A stretch of DNA of 64,000 nucleotides, taken from contig OY755046.1 of the NCBI GenBank assembly GCA_963576565.1, forward strand, positions 59,871,471 to 59,935,470, in the 5' to 3' direction. The notes below the pieces were generated by a model that saw only the letters and a program-made list of their open reading frames with translations, had not been told where the DNA came from and did not search any database. This stretch comes from Aspidapion aeneum. Lineage: Eukaryota; Arthropoda; Insecta; Coleoptera; Brentidae. This document shows positions 51,387 to 63,265 of this stretch, in pieces. Numbering within the stretch: position 1 is the stretch's first letter; every line of letters begins with the position of its first letter. The position numbers were made by a program, and so were the translations under genes.

Positions 51387-51479
51387 TATATTCTCGATGT
51401 TCAAGGTCAAGTTATATTTTTGCTTGCATCGCATTGCACGCTAGTTCGATGCCGACTGTTGAACGCTAAAAAGCAAGTG

Positions 51480-51600
51480 AGCGGCAGGGCAGACCTTTTT
51501 TTATTTTTGCATCGTTGTTCGAGACGCGAACCGGGTACCTTCTGCATGAGAAGCCGACGACCATACCACGGCACTACCCTGCAGCACACAAAAGGTATTA
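51480..51600 (-). repeat. tRNA-derived SINE candidate
   Basis: On the - strand GGGTAGTGCCGTGGTATGGT, GTCGGCTTCTCATGCAGAAG and GTACCCGGTTCGCGTCTCGA follow tRNA order: an A-box-like GTGGTATGGTCGTCGG, a short anticodon-like hairpin (CTTCT/AGAAG), and a B-box-like GGTTCGCGTCT. An A-rich stretch (CAAAAATAAAAAAAGG) follows. No acceptor stem closes, so a SINE head is more likely than a tRNA gene. It lies just outside the P-element end. Confidence 0.5.
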
Positions 51601-52254
51601 ACCCAAACATGGCCACTGTCCTTTTAAAAGAACAGTCAACTTTCGAAGTTAGTTTCGGTATTTTTGGGTATATTTGTGGGATGGCGCCAGTTTTAGGAGC
51701 TGCAATTTTTAAAAAAATCTGAAACTAAAATTTATGTTTGCGTGTTTTTGTAAAGTAAAGTAAAGTAGTGGGATTCTTTTTTTTAACAAAAAAAAATTAT
51801 CAAATTTTAAAAATAAAATTTTGTTTTGTGGGTTAAGAAAAACTATTAAAAAAATCAATTTCAACACTGGTAACGAAGAGTTTGTAGATCTACATTTACA
51901 GAAACTTTTAATATTAAAATAAGCCATCACCAATCTTTACACCCTATATAGTCATGCGCTATGTAAAACAAGGTTTTGTAGTTAAATTATGTAGTGTAAA
52001 ACATTTTGTGTCATTTTAAATTAAGATCTTTTTTTAAGCGGAAAAGCATCCGCGCTTCGGAATTTTTTCATTTATTCCTAGAAACTAATTTAACCCAGAG
52101 GCAGTTAAATTATATAAAAGAACTTTTCAATGTAATTAATAAGAACTTAACAGTATTTTAATTATAAAAAAAATAATTGCATTGCAAAGCCGTCTTGCAA
52201 AAAAATTTATCACAGATTTAAAGTCATTTTATTAGGTAGAGGAAAGGGGGACAA

Positions 52255-54180
52255 TATGGGATACTTAATGTAAAAGTAACATTGCCCACTTCTAGAATCG
52301 CTAGAAAGCTGAGCTTTGAAAGGCTGATAGGAACTATCATAAAACCATCAGAAAAAATTAAAAAACCTCAAAATTTTTAATAAGGTATGGCAAAAGTTTT
52401 GAACAATATTCCGTATATTTTACTTTATACCTTAAATATTATCCAAATCTTTTTAAAAGGGAGTGAAATCATAACAAAAACATTTCATGTAAAAAAAAGC
52501 CAAGAACGCGAAAATGGTATTACGTAAAAAGAATTGAGATAAAAGTAAAGCCAAGTTCTCCATACAAATTTCAAAATAAAAGGTTCTTACTAGTTTGGAA
52601 ATGTTTTTCCAAATTTGGCTATTACGGCTGCAAATGACTCTTAGACACAGTGCTAAATTGAACATACAGAAGTTTGGCTGCAATATCAAAGTTTAAAAAA
52701 ACATTTCCAAACTACCCACTAAACAGAAAAACATTTTAATAATGTCAAAATAATGTATAATTTAAAAAGGTAACGTTAGGTTGGATGTTAGTTCTAACGT
52801 CATATTTATAGTGAAAAAGAAGCTTAATAACCCGTTTTCTGACGTTAGAAAAATAATCTTATGTTTTTAGAACATTTTTTTAAAGTGTTTTTCGATCGTT
52901 AAAAAAATATTGATGTTTAACAGTGAAAAAGAAATGTTTTTGTAACATTGAAAAATAAATGTTTTTTTAACAATGAAAAAAAATATTTTTTTCAAATATC
53001 TCTAAAGATAAGGTAACATGAATAACGTAAATAAAATTCTTCTATTTTGGAAACGCAGGGCAGCAACAGTCCGTTGAGGTCTTCGTGAACTCGACACTCA
53101 GTAAAGGAAATTCGGATCCGTAGCTTCTGAAAATAAAATTTAAAATTCTATGTAAACAATAATTTTGTAGTAAGTGCCTCGCTACGAGGCCAAACAATTC
53201 ATGCTCAAGTGAATACAAGGCAAACAATTTTAAGGCGCGTATTCACTTTAGCATGAATGCAAACGAAGCATTCGTTTGGTCCCGCTGCGAGGCTTGCGAA
53301 TTCTGCCTCAAATGAATACGCGGCTTAAGGTCCGGCGGCTAATCATTCGCGGTGAATTGTCGCATTCCCTGTCTGATTAACTGTAACGTAGGTATGCGAT
53401 ATTCCAAACAAAACAATTTTTTTACTTTTGTTTACTTTTCTTACCTAATTTTGTGATGCTTCATTTAAATCACTGCATACATATTGGTTATTCTTTAACT
53501 ATACAATCTTTTCCACACAACTGGTGTATATTCCTATCCAAATATGTATTCACTATCATTGTTAATAATTGTGCTTTTAATTTGCCATGTTTGTTTCTAC
53601 AAAAGGTAAATATTGTAACCAAAATTGCACAAAGCGTATCTGCTATCGACTCGTATGAACTCGCAGCGAAATGCATAGCTTAATTCAGCCCGGCAGACCG
53701 AACCGAACCTTTTTTTTCTGTGGCGAAATGCAACTAAAAATGGCGATGGTCCGTTCTGGTAGTGGAACTATGCGGCAGCGCCCTCTATAGAATCATTTTT
53801 TTAAATGTTTAAAAAACAAAACATTTATTAGCTTCATATATCTTAAATTCAACGTTAGAAATGAGATCTAGGAAAAACATTATAAAAATAATCATATATT
53901 GATGGTATTATTTTTAATGTTAGTGAAATTGTGGTTTTTTTAATGCTGTTTTCTTAACGTTATTAAGAAATATATTTTTGGTAATGCTTTTACATGAAAT
54001 TTTCGTTAGGATTTTCTACATGTTTTTTTAATGTCAAAACTTGACTTAATTTTAACACAAATTTGTGTTAGAAAAAAACATTTTTTTTTCAACATTTATT
54101 TAATGTTTTTTACGATTTTGTGCTTAGTGGGTGGCTGTAATAGCAAAGTTTAAAAAAACACATCTAAACTAGTAGGAACC
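52255..54180. mobile_element. Second copy of the minisatellite-foldback element, interrupted
   Basis: One ~140-bp minisatellite unit (AACATTGCCCACTTCTAGAA ... GATAGGAACTATCATAAAAC), then the palindrome arm of 43010-43345, interrupted at ACTTTCCAAACTA by the 52715-54131 element and resumed after it, where ~40 bp of the arm is duplicated (GGCTGYAATA-CAAAGTTTAA both sides). Confidence 0.75.
52715..54131. mobile_element. 1.42-kb inverted-repeat element with CCCACTAAGCACAAAA ends
   Basis: Left end TA|CCCACTAAACAGAAAAACAT. Right end inverse of CCCACTAAGCACAAAATCGT, followed by TG rather than TA. The right terminus resembles CCCACATAGCACAAAAATC of the 4775 family, and interior AACGTTA words recur. 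The middle (53040-53700) has a G/C-balanced section with small inverted AATTCATGCTCAAGTGAATA and CGTATTCACTTTAGCATGAA pieces. No gene recognised. Confidence 0.65.
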
Positions 54181-54489
54181 TTTCATTTTTATATTACATA
54201 TTAATATGTTAAGTGAAATCATATGTATGTTTAAAGGGTGTCAAAATATCGGTAATTGACTAATACCATATAACAACACTAGAACTCGACACTTGACACA
54301 CTCTTAAGTAAGTCTCGATAGAGTTTCCCTGCCTACTTGATACAGTAGTTTACCCTCTAGTTTCCCAATTTACAGAAAACTAATTACCGCCGTAATGTAA
54401 CAACATATCAGTGGTGTAGAGAGACGGACATTTGATTAATTGGACCTTACAACCTGTCGCAGTCGATTCTATATGAGGTACTAAAAATA

Positions 54490-54740
54490 GTTATTTACCT
54501 AACAAGTGCGGAAAGTAGTGATGTAAATGCGTTTTCCCGTGTTTTGTTATGATTTTATAAATAGATATTCCCTTTTTTCTTATTTTTTTTTAAATATTTC
54601 ATATATTTCCAATATTTCCATATATTTCCAATTTTTCAGGAAATATTTCCGAAAATATATTTCTGGAAATTTTACAACACTAGCGGAAAGTGATACTTTA
54701 TCGCACGTGACGGCAGTTGGTCGGAGTTCGGTCAAGCCGT
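54490..54740. repeat. GTGCGGAAAG palindrome family, locus 2, interrupted by a hAT MITE
   Basis: AGTTATTTACCTAACAAGTGC then GGAAAG, interruption, then GATACTTTATCGCACG. Without the insert it reads as the left boundary of loci 40446 and 58429. Confidence 0.7.
54516..54682. mobile_element. 167-bp hAT-type MITE with 8-bp target duplication
   Basis: Ends TAGTGATGTAAATGCG and inverse of TAGTGTTGTAAAATTTC. GCGGAAAG flanks both sides exactly (54508-54515, 54683-54690). The interior is rich in ATATTTCC. TAGTG-type ends plus an 8-bp duplication fit the hAT superfamily. Confidence 0.85.
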
Positions 54741-55480
54741 CTAGGGTGTTAAACACAAGAGAAAAGTGGCAGCGTGTTCGACACTGCTTTGGGTTTCAGT
54801 GAGGAGCCCATTCTTCGCATCGCCGTCCGTCGCATCGAGTTCGAGTGTGATCCATTACATTGCACAGGGCTACCGATTTTCTTTTTTAAACCAATAAAGA
54901 TGTTTCAACAATAAAAAAACCTGTTTTAATTACGGTCACACACGCCAGGACCCCCCTAGGCACCCCCCAGGTCATATAGCTAGTTACGCCGGTGATTGAA
55001 CCTCTAAAAAAAATAAACCACGTGTGAGCACACCGCCTTAAGACGGGAAACCCTCTAAACCCCTCCTAAACTGTGGTTACGACGGTTGTTGTTACCCTAC
55101 TAAAATCACGCCTGATTGCAAATCCAATCTTACTGCTGAATTTGTATTTAAATTGCGGGATTTATAGTCCATTCAGTTTATTTTGGGGCCACTTTAAAAA
55201 AGTCTGAATCTCTAAGAAGAAATTTACACCAAAATGATTTTTCTTTTAAATAAAACAGTTATATGCCACCTTAATAAATGTAGACTAGTCAAAATTTCCT
55301 CATGTTTTCTCCCCATGACTGATTCAACTCTCTGCAATATGATTGGTGCCGGTCGGCTGAACTTAAGTTGGTTTTTGCTCAACATGTGATGTTGTGCGCT
55401 GTTTCTTGTAAAAATAGCTTACGCATTTTGTGATGGTATGTACTTTTTTTACAGACTTTTCAAAATTTCGTTTACATTGA
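54690..55480. other. Mixed-composition stretch without a recognised gene
   Basis: 54,700-55,120 is GC-richer than its surroundings, with AATAAA at ~54,893 and TCACACACGCCAGGACCCCC. It could be an LTR remnant, but no partner LTR was found. The rest shows nothing. Confidence 0.3.
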
Positions 55481-55486
55481 TCAATA

Positions 55487-56240
55487 GGGTGTTTGACAGT
55501 AGTTAAGAATAAATATATATTTATTTTTAGATATCTCTTTAGGTCTTGGGAATGCTAAAAATAAACATTTTTGTTTAATTTTTGCTCAAATTCATAGTTC
55601 TTTTAATTAAATAAATTCATTGAATTCAAACAATTAGCCACGTGATTCAAAACAGGCGGTCTACCAATCAGCTGCGAGTGACGTCACAAAACAGTAAACG
55701 CCTCGAACGAACTTATTTTCTGTGTTATTTTCTTATGGATGGTAATGTTTGCTTTGGTTTAAAGTGCGAATTATCGTCCTAAATTAGATTTTATTAGACA
55801 TCAAAGTGATCTTCACAAATGTGAAGTGAAGATGTATTAGATAAGGCCCTTGGGTCTCTTCGAGCAAGTTCTAACCACTTTCTCCGTTATTTTACTGCTG
55901 TAGGCACATGAATAAATAGTTTTTCAGGTGTTTTTATGCTAGTATTCGAACACTGAGGTACTACACACCACTTATAGGACATTTTAAAAAACAGTAAAAA
56001 CACAGACCAAAAACAAATAAACACTTGAATGCCGTGTATCTTTCCGCGAGTTTACTGCGCTGTGACGTCATTGAAACGCCATGCTAGAAAAGAGCGTTTT
56101 AGCGGCAAATTCAAATCGGAAATTAGAAAACTTGATTTTAAATGTAGTCATAATAAAATATACTATTTTAATAATTTTGCGTAGCAAATTAGATATCTAT
56201 GTATCATTCTAAACTCTTTTCTAAAATTTTTCAAATACCC
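55487..56240. mobile_element. 754-bp TA-flanked inverted-repeat element
   Basis: TA|GGGTGTTTGACAGTA left, inverse of GGGTATTTGAAAAAT|TA right. Inner inverted piece AGTGACGTCACAAAACAGTAAA / inverse of AATGACGTCACAGCGCAGTAAA (each with a CRE-like TGACGTCA). No frame of note. Confidence 0.7.
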
Positions 56241-56244
56241 TATT

Positions 56245-57060
56245 AGTGGGTTTACGTATTATTCATAATTAAACGCATTGCTCGTAAAATTAGCTTTTTA
56301 CTGTGTATGATTTTTGTTAAAATTTAACTGGTGGTTTGGGGCAAAACGGGGTATTTTCATGGGGGCAAAACGGGATACCTTGTTATACCTAGTACCCTAT
56401 ACCGCCTTTTGCCCCACATTTTTGGACTTTTTTTAGTACCATCACTGAAAGTTATATTATGCGGGGCAAAATGGGGCAGTCAACTTTTTACAAAAATTAA
56501 AATAAAAGTATGGAGTTCTAAATCGTTTAAATTGAAAATTAAAACATAAAGATAGTCCTATCTAGCCAACTTAATTCCAAATGACGAACGCAGTGGTGAT
56601 CATTTAATGGGAGAAATAAGCCTTTAAAATTAGGTATCCCATATTCCCCTATCTCGGCTAGAAATATCTAAAACTCCCAAAAAACATCAAGTTTGGCCCA
56701 CCCTCTACATGTGTGTTAAAAAAATTGACTATACTAAATAAATAAAAAAGGATGTTTATTTAACCGTCACCGGTTTTTTAATTATTTATTTGTTGATAAA
56801 TTATTTAAAAAAATAACCAAACAACGAGTACATAAAGTGAAAATCTCATAAACTTGGTCAAAACCCGGTGGTCACACACCGGTAAAAAAACAAAAATTGA
56901 ATGTCAACGATGTTGAAAATTCAAAAATAGATAGGACATTGTCTGTTAAACATGTAGAAAGACGGGTCAAATTAATAACAAATCTGTACAGGATTCCTTT
57001 ATACTAGTGTTTAGATTTCAAGGGGGTAGTAATATTTTAAGGGGGTAGTTTAGTTCTCAC
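56245..57060. other. AT-rich stretch, nothing firm
   Basis: GGGGCAAAACGGGGTATTTT and similar GGGGCAAAA words recur three times near 56337-56475. The open frame across them (56331-56549) has no domain. No gene seen. Confidence 0.4.
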
Positions 57061-57067
57061 ATATAGC

Positions 57068-57395
57068 ATGGATTGCAACAGAGGAATTTTAGTAACCATT
57101 AATGTAAGTAGATTGTACGGTAGGAGTCTTAGAGATCTAATCGGGAATGATTTTCATGAACTAAAAGAAGAAGAGGAGCAAAGCGGGTTTCGTGCAGGTA
57201 GATCTTAGTGATAATGTTTTTTGTCTTAAACAAGTAATTGAGAAAAGGAGTGCCAGAAATATAGAAACTCATGTTACTTTTGTGGACCTACAAAAAGCAT
57301 ATGATACCGTACCAGTAGAAAAATTATGGACAGTGTTAGAGCAAACTAATCTCAATAATACATACATAAAAGCGGTAAAAGAGCTATACAATATA
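57068..57395 (+). pseudogene. LINE family 1 RT fragment
   Basis: Frames read SRLYGRSLRDLIGNDFHELK, EEQSGFRAGRS (frameshift), [40 protein letters not shown]. Matches the middle of 44165-45660. Cut at both ends; the repeat at 57405 begins directly after it. Confidence 0.85.
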
Positions 57396-57404
57396 CACAT
57401 ATAT

Positions 57405-57893
57405 TTAAAAAAAACATAATGTATATAGATAGATATATAGATATTTTGTCTTGCCTTAAGCGCCATCTTTAAAATTGTCTTGAAGTGTTGTAGTCTTAAA
57501 CTAGTGAACTTTTATAACTTTCTTTCGCGTCTCTTTTAAGTTAAAAAAATGTTATTAAAAAAACGTGACCAAAAAAGACGCAAAAAGTTAGTAGGTTTGA
57601 GAAGTTAATCTAGTGGCGTTTTAGGACATGTTGTGCAGGACTTTTCAAGTGTGAATTTGGTACATGAAAATAACGAGGGTCAAAACACGTTATATACACA
57701 GCACCAGAAACTTCAGCAAAAAGTACATTTTTATAGCTTGATTTCTCCTTGTTTTTAAATGATCTTTTAAGCATGTAGATTTAACAAAATAAATATTACA
57801 TGGTATGCCGTTGTTTTCAAGTTTAAAAAAACTTTGTTATTTTTGTTCACGTTAATTTAACGTTGATGTGATTTTTGTGCTATGTGGGATAGC
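57405..57893. mobile_element. Right half of a CCCACATAG-family MITE
   Basis: AAAAAACATAATGTATATAG through GTTGATGTGATTTTTGTGC and TATGTGGG matches 5275-5749 closely over ~480 bp. The left end is missing, replaced by the LINE fragment. Confidence 0.85.
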
Positions 57894-57899
57894 GCCGAG

Positions 57900-58428
57900 T
57901 TCATTGGAAGTGTGCTAATGGGCTAGGAAGGTATTAGTTACAAGACGAATCAATTGATTTTTTAAAAATATTATTTAATAAATTTTTTTGAAAGAAATAG
58001 TGTCCTTTTTTTGCTTTTAGTTTTATATCGATTGATATGAATTAACTTCAATCGAACGAATCCAGGAAATTCGGGTAAAAATTTATTTAAACAAAAAAAC
58101 AAACAAAAATAAATAAATGAAATTCTGACAAAGATTCGTGGTGACGAGTTTTATTTAAATATTTAGAAACAATTAAATTTTTTATTAAACCAATATATGA
58201 AAAAATGGTTTTTATAAATTAAAAATTTTTGAAAACAAAGAGAAGCTAAACCAGTGCGGCATTAAAAAAAAGCAAATAATGGATAAATTTATTTAAATTA
58301 AACTATTGGAAATAAACGTAATACAATGTCCCATTGTCCGTCTTTGCTGCATTGCGTATCGCGCTTTTAATTTTCGACTGTATTATTTTCGACATTTTTA
58401 CGGATCGACAAAATAACGATTCGTTTAT
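57900..58428. other. AT-rich stretch, nothing recognised
   Basis: No frame, repeat partner or RNA signal stands out. Confidence 0.35.
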
Positions 58429-58700
58429 AGTTATTTACCAAACAAGTGCGGAAAGTGGTACTTTTACGCACGCGCATCGGTGTAGTTTATCTTTATCAAA
58501 AAAACATGTTTTAATCATGCTAGAAAATGAAACATAAGATAGAATAGTTACATAAATCATTTAATTAGTCCTAAATATCTTCATTTTTAACAAAACAGAA
58601 ATCGTGCTGAAAAGTAACATTTCAGCACTAGTGCGGAAAAGTGACTTTTCCGCACGATTTTTTTATTTTTCCACACGATTTTTTTATGTACGGAAAAATA
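58429..58700. repeat. GTGCGGAAAA palindrome family, locus 3
   Basis: Left boundary AGTTATTTACCAAACAAGTGC, then GGAAAGTGGTACTTTTACGC. Right part has GCACTAGTGCGGAAAA (58625-58640) and the outward form GTGCGGAAAAGT-G-ACTTTTCCGCAC, then TTTTTCCACACG. Same layout as locus 1 without the TA transposon around it. Confidence 0.8.
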
Positions 58701-59640
58701 GTGAAACAGGATTTTTTTATCACGATATATTAATGAGAAACTTAATGTAAAGAACATTTGATTAACAATAACGAAATTGACATTGAAAGTGCACTTTGTG
58801 TTTGTTGCATACTGCAATATAGAAGATGCCGCAACATCTTGAAGAACGCAACATCTTATTTGAAATTGATTGGTTGGTGTTTGGCCCACTACAGAAATGC
58901 TGCTGAAAATTACTAGAGTCGTGAATGGAGGAAGGTATATTGGTCAGTATAGGCTGTAACACATTACAGGATTCTTCCTTCGGTGCTTCTGGTAGCATCG
59001 GTACAGCAGCACTTTTTTCGGTTCGATTATTCTGCGATTCGACTTTCGACCAAATTACGGTTTGACATTTTTTTAAAAACATTTCTATGTGGGTGAAACC
59101 GTGGAAAGTGTGCTATTTGAGGAAGACAACCTACAACTACTGGTATAAAATAGATGTATTGGTAAATAATATATTTCTGCAAAGCTCATGAAATTATAAC
59201 TTGACTGACAATACAATTTTTTTTTGGGCATACAGTTTTCAAATAAATTAACTTCAAACCCCAAAAAATGACTAAAATTCTCATTCCGCTGGCTGTCCCA
59301 AACATAAATTTTATGATTTGATTGAAATTTTTAAGTACATAACATTCAAAAAAAATTTTAAAAAAAGTTTTGATGTACTGTTACACAATCAATCTAAACA
59401 TTTATCAAATAATTTTAAAAACATCTTCAAATTCCTAAAAAATTAAGTGTCTCAGAGATCAGCAGTTCTGTTTGCAACTGTACATATTAGTAAATAAAAT
59501 GCAGGGGAATCACAGTCTCGCTCGAGCCGACATGTCAGTGTATAGGTTAAGTTTTAGTCTTCTTAATTAGGAGTTTTTTTTCTTTAAATTTGCTTAAAGA
59601 ATACGTGCAAATGGCTGTAGCAAGCTGATTTATCATTCCC
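58700..59640. other. Unannotated stretch
   Basis: Two overlapping - strand frames (58587-58889, 58762-59082; the latter with PMLPEAPKEESCNVLQPILT) have no recognised domain. The second could be an exon fragment, but no splice context convinced me. Confidence 0.25.
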
Positions 59641-59689
59641 ATGGTGAGTAAAATATGATTGAACCTTTAATTGTGTCTAAATTATCCTT

Positions 59690-60500
59690 ACCAAAGTTTG
59701 GTGGAATATTGGGATGATGTCTGAGAATATTTCACTAAAATTTCGCGGAAATCTGTAGTGCCATTTTGAAAATATCATAAAGAAACATCTGACCTCCTAT
59801 AGGACCCAATGTAAAAGTCAGCCCCCGGAGAACAGATGATTTTTTCAAGGTCGTGGTATGTTTTTTGTTGCCTTGCATCAACCCAAGGCCCACAAAAAAT
59901 ACAGGCCACGACCCTGAAAAAATCAGTTGAGCTCCAGGGGCTGACTTTTAAATTGGGTCTTATGGGAGGTTAGATGTTTTTTCATGATATTTTCAAAATG
60001 GCACTACAGATTTCCGCGAAATTTCAGTGAAATATTCTCAGACACCATCCCGATATGCCACCAAAGTTTTGTAAGGATGCAAGCTGATTAAAAGGTTAAA
60101 ATCTTCAAAATTTAGCATTTCTTATTTTGAGTTTAAATTACCCGCCATGTACCGCATGTTAACTGTTATATTTGACATGTATTTGACTTTGTCATCTGTG
60201 TTTGTCACATTCAAATATTCATGAAGCGGCTCTGAAAAATTAAGGATCACTATACATTTAAAAAAGATTGTTCTGCAAGAATATAGTAAAAATAATCTCA
60301 AAATCGGCTTTATTTTTTAAAAAATCAAATATTCGTGAACCGTCATTCTAACTTCAATATTTTAAAGACAATCAGCTGTGACGTAACGTGACCATCAAAA
60401 AAAAATCAGCCCCGGATGTGACGTAAAAAGAATCAGCCCCGGATGTGACGTCAACAAAGTGGAGGATCGTGGCCCATCCGTTTTGATAGCCCTGATCAAA
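59690..60500. mobile_element. Dispersed repeat of 35390-35985 with an inverted partial copy
   Basis: 59885-60500 matches 35390-35985. 59690-59870 (TGATGTCTGAGAATATTTCA, CCTCCTATAGGACCCAATGT) is the inverse of 59930-60075. The second copy also has a local direct repeat of CAGCCCCGGATGTGACGT near 60405-60450. Head-to-head arrangement resembles a foldback or an inversion during insertion. Confidence 0.85.
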
Positions 60501-60939
60501 CCAAAATCGTCGGTATCGTGTAATACGGACTTAAGAAAAGTTTTGTTTCGCTCTCTTGCAACTTAATTTAAATTTATGTTTTAGAGTTTTCAGATTTAAC
60601 ACCCCTTTTATGTTAGGCGACGCGCCTGTCAAAATTTTAATGCCCAGTCATCCCGCGATATCTTTGTTCGGTGTATTCAATGAGCCCCCTCCCCCCCACG
60701 CACGGTTTTCCCCTTCCCATCTCCGTTTCAAATTAATTAAATTACTTTCAAGTCTTAAAACGCCCCGCGCGCCGTAAAAACTTTATAATTTAAGAAGGTT
60801 ATAATTGAAATTAAAGTGTTTTATTACCAAAAATTAATCTTTGCTGATTCCTTAATAGGCAAAAATCATATCCCGTGGGATAATTGGGGAAGATTTTTAA
60901 AAACAACCTATAGGCCCTGTTTTCAAAAAAGACCAGCAC

Positions 60940-61560
60940 CGGTGAGCCAAACATCATGCTAACTGGAAGTGCTGTCACATTGCAGAGCCAGTTGAACATC
61001 TTGGGAGTCACTGCAGAGACCAACATGTCTTGGCACAGTCACGTAGCAGAAATAGCTAAAAGGGCGTCCCAAAAGCTTGGGGTGCCATTTCGTACAAGAC
61101 ATCTGTATACACCAAGCCAATTGCTGACACTGTACAAAGCGCAGATTCGACCAACTATGGAGTACTGCTCACATATATGGAGTGCGGCACCCAAACATAC
61201 CTTAATGCCTTTGAACACCGTGCAAAAACGAGCTATCAAGCTGATCAATGACCCCGCACTTACCCGTAGCTTGGATAGTCTCGAACATCGAAGAACTGTG
61301 GGTGATCTATCTCTCTTCTACAGGTATTATCACGGAAAATGCTCTGAAGAGTTGGCACGTATGATCCCCCCGGGAGTAGCACCAACTAGGCGAACACGTC
61401 AAACAGACGGTAACCATCAATTTACTGTCAAAATAGAGGCACCAAGAACCTCATTATATCAGAATTCATATCTCTGGAGAACAGCATCGCAGATTACAAC
61501 CTAAACCGTTTCAAAACCAACATACACCAACATTTCCACGCACTTGCCGCTTCTCGCGTG
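60940..61560 (+). pseudogene. Non-LTR retrotransposon ORF2 C-terminal fragment (CR1/Jockey-like)
   Basis: LNILGVTAETNMSWHSHVAE, FRTRHLYTPSQLLTLYKAQI, RPTMEYCSHIWSAAP and NTVQKRAIKLI are the conserved post-RT region of CR1/Jockey-group LINEs. A frameshift after 61504 separates YNLNRFKTNIHQHF. It ends with ...CGCATACCCGTAAAAAAAAATAAT. Different lineage from families 1 and 2. Confidence 0.85.
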
Positions 61561-61619
61561 ATAGGGATCTCCTTGCGAGTGCGCATACCCGTAAAAAAAA
61601 ATAATAATTTCATCCTAAA

Positions 61620-62380
61620 GTATCAATAAATCCCAAAAGGAATTCACCAAACACTTGAATACTTACTAGAAATTAATACCCGGTATGTATGTGTTTGTAT
61701 TGGTATTCAAACGAGGATGCGTTGGCCGGCGCTTAACTGGACTCAAATTCTGTGCATTGTAGATGTTAGATCGCATTCTAATTACTAAATATAAAAAGAG
61801 AGAACGACATGTCCCTATAGAATTTTACTGTACACAGAATCTGGGCGTTACTTCGGTTTGTGCTCTTGTGAATCAATTGCGGTGATCGATGTCGCCCGCA
61901 CCTCCGTGATGCCGCCCGTGTCAACGGTTACCGTTGGCTGTTAAATTAGTGCACTGAGACAACTTGGCGTAATCGGTCGGGTTGCATTTTACGCCCTTTA
62001 TATTTTTGTTTGAATAGGGTTTTTGTTTAATGCCTTAAGTAGGTATAGAAAATACTCACTTACGACTTTAGGCATTTAAGGTAAAATAAAAACACCTATA
62101 TTCTTTTTAGAGACTTGGACATAAACACAAGTTGACTTTTTAATTTACAGTAAAATAAAATAGTTTCTCTAAAGTTTATGTCGGGTATTTCTCTCGTATC
62201 AGACTTAAAAAGTTTGAAGTTGTAAGAAGATATACCTAGGTTACTTTGGGATTTCTCAAAACGAACTAAACTAGCTCTATGACTCTAAAACTACACCAAA
62301 CTACGTTGGATTTTAACTGATTTAAAGGTGATTTCAAGCTCAAAGTTTACGTAACTCGAATATATGTATGTGGCGTGGAT
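61620..62380. other. Stretch without a recognised gene
   Basis: No frame above ~60 codons with a domain. CG-containing section near 61870-61980 (GTCGCCCGCACCTCCGTGAT) is unexplained. Confidence 0.3.
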
Positions 62381-62389
62381 TATTATATG

Positions 62390-63265
62390 GTTTCAGAAAA
62401 AGAAGAAGTGCTTACATATTGAATCTTTCTATCTGTCTATTTAGACTTCTTGATCCTGCTGTGGACATAGCTCCTAATATGCTCCACTCTTCCCTGTCTG
62501 TCGCTGTGTTCATCAATCTAGTTTCTTCAAATCATTCATTCATTTGGGGTCTTCCCCTACTTTTTTTATTTTCCCAAGGTCTCCAGTTTATAATACACTT
62601 GTTCCATAGATCTTCTTTCTTTCTGATATTATGAGCGACAAATTTCCATTTTAGTTTTGCAACGTCTGCCCCTTACGTTTGTTTTATTTCTTAGCAATTC
62701 ATTCCTTTTTCCATCTGTTAGCTTTACTTGTAACATTTTTCATTCCATTGATCTTTGGGCTTTTGGTACTTTATCCATGTTTGATTTTGTGTCCAGGTCT
62801 AGGATCCATAGGTAAGTACAGGAAGGATACATTGGTTATACACTTTCGTTTTGAGATACTGAGGGTATTTTTTATTTTTTTCTTCAGCATATAAGCAGAT
62901 AAGGTAACAAAAGCCCAAAGATCAATGGAAAGACAAATGTTACATGTAAAGCCAATAGATAAAAAAAGGAATGAATGGTTAAGTAATAAAACAAAAGTAA
63001 GGAATGCCAGATAAGAAGTAGCAAAATGAAAATGGAAATTTGCCGGTCATAATATTAGGCAGAAAGAAGATCGATGGAACAAATTTTAAACTGGAGACCT
63101 TGGGAAAATAAAAGAAGTAGGCGAATATCCCGAATGAGATGAGCGGACGATTTGAAGAAACACGCGGGGACTAGATGGATGAACACGGAGACAGACAAAG
63201 AAGAGTGGAAAATATTGGGGGGGAGGGCAATCTCCAAAGATGGATTGAAGAAGGCTAAATAGATA
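62390..63265. pseudogene. Two LINE 3' tails (third RTE-like family) in inverted orientation
   Basis: On the - strand 62800-62390 and on the + strand 62905-63265 the same tail is read: KMEICRS/KWKFVAH, then NWRPWENK, SRGRP-like and EEWSILG/EEWKILG. The copies are inverted around 62810-62900 (CCATTGATCTTTGGGCTTTT and its inverse). Both carry stops. Either independent insertions or an inverted duplication. Confidence 0.7.

Noticed and set aside
51500..51600. Functional tRNA gene on - strand
   Set aside because: Anticodon arm and T arm partly resemble tRNA, but there is no acceptor stem and an A-rich SINE-like tail follows.
54690..54960. LTR of a retrovirus-like element
   Set aside because: AATAAA and a GC-rich tail are suggestive, but there is no matching second LTR, primer-binding site or gag/pol frame.
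58587..59082. Possible - strand gene
   Set aside because: Two overlapping frames without domain, signal peptide or convincing splice sites; left as unannotated.
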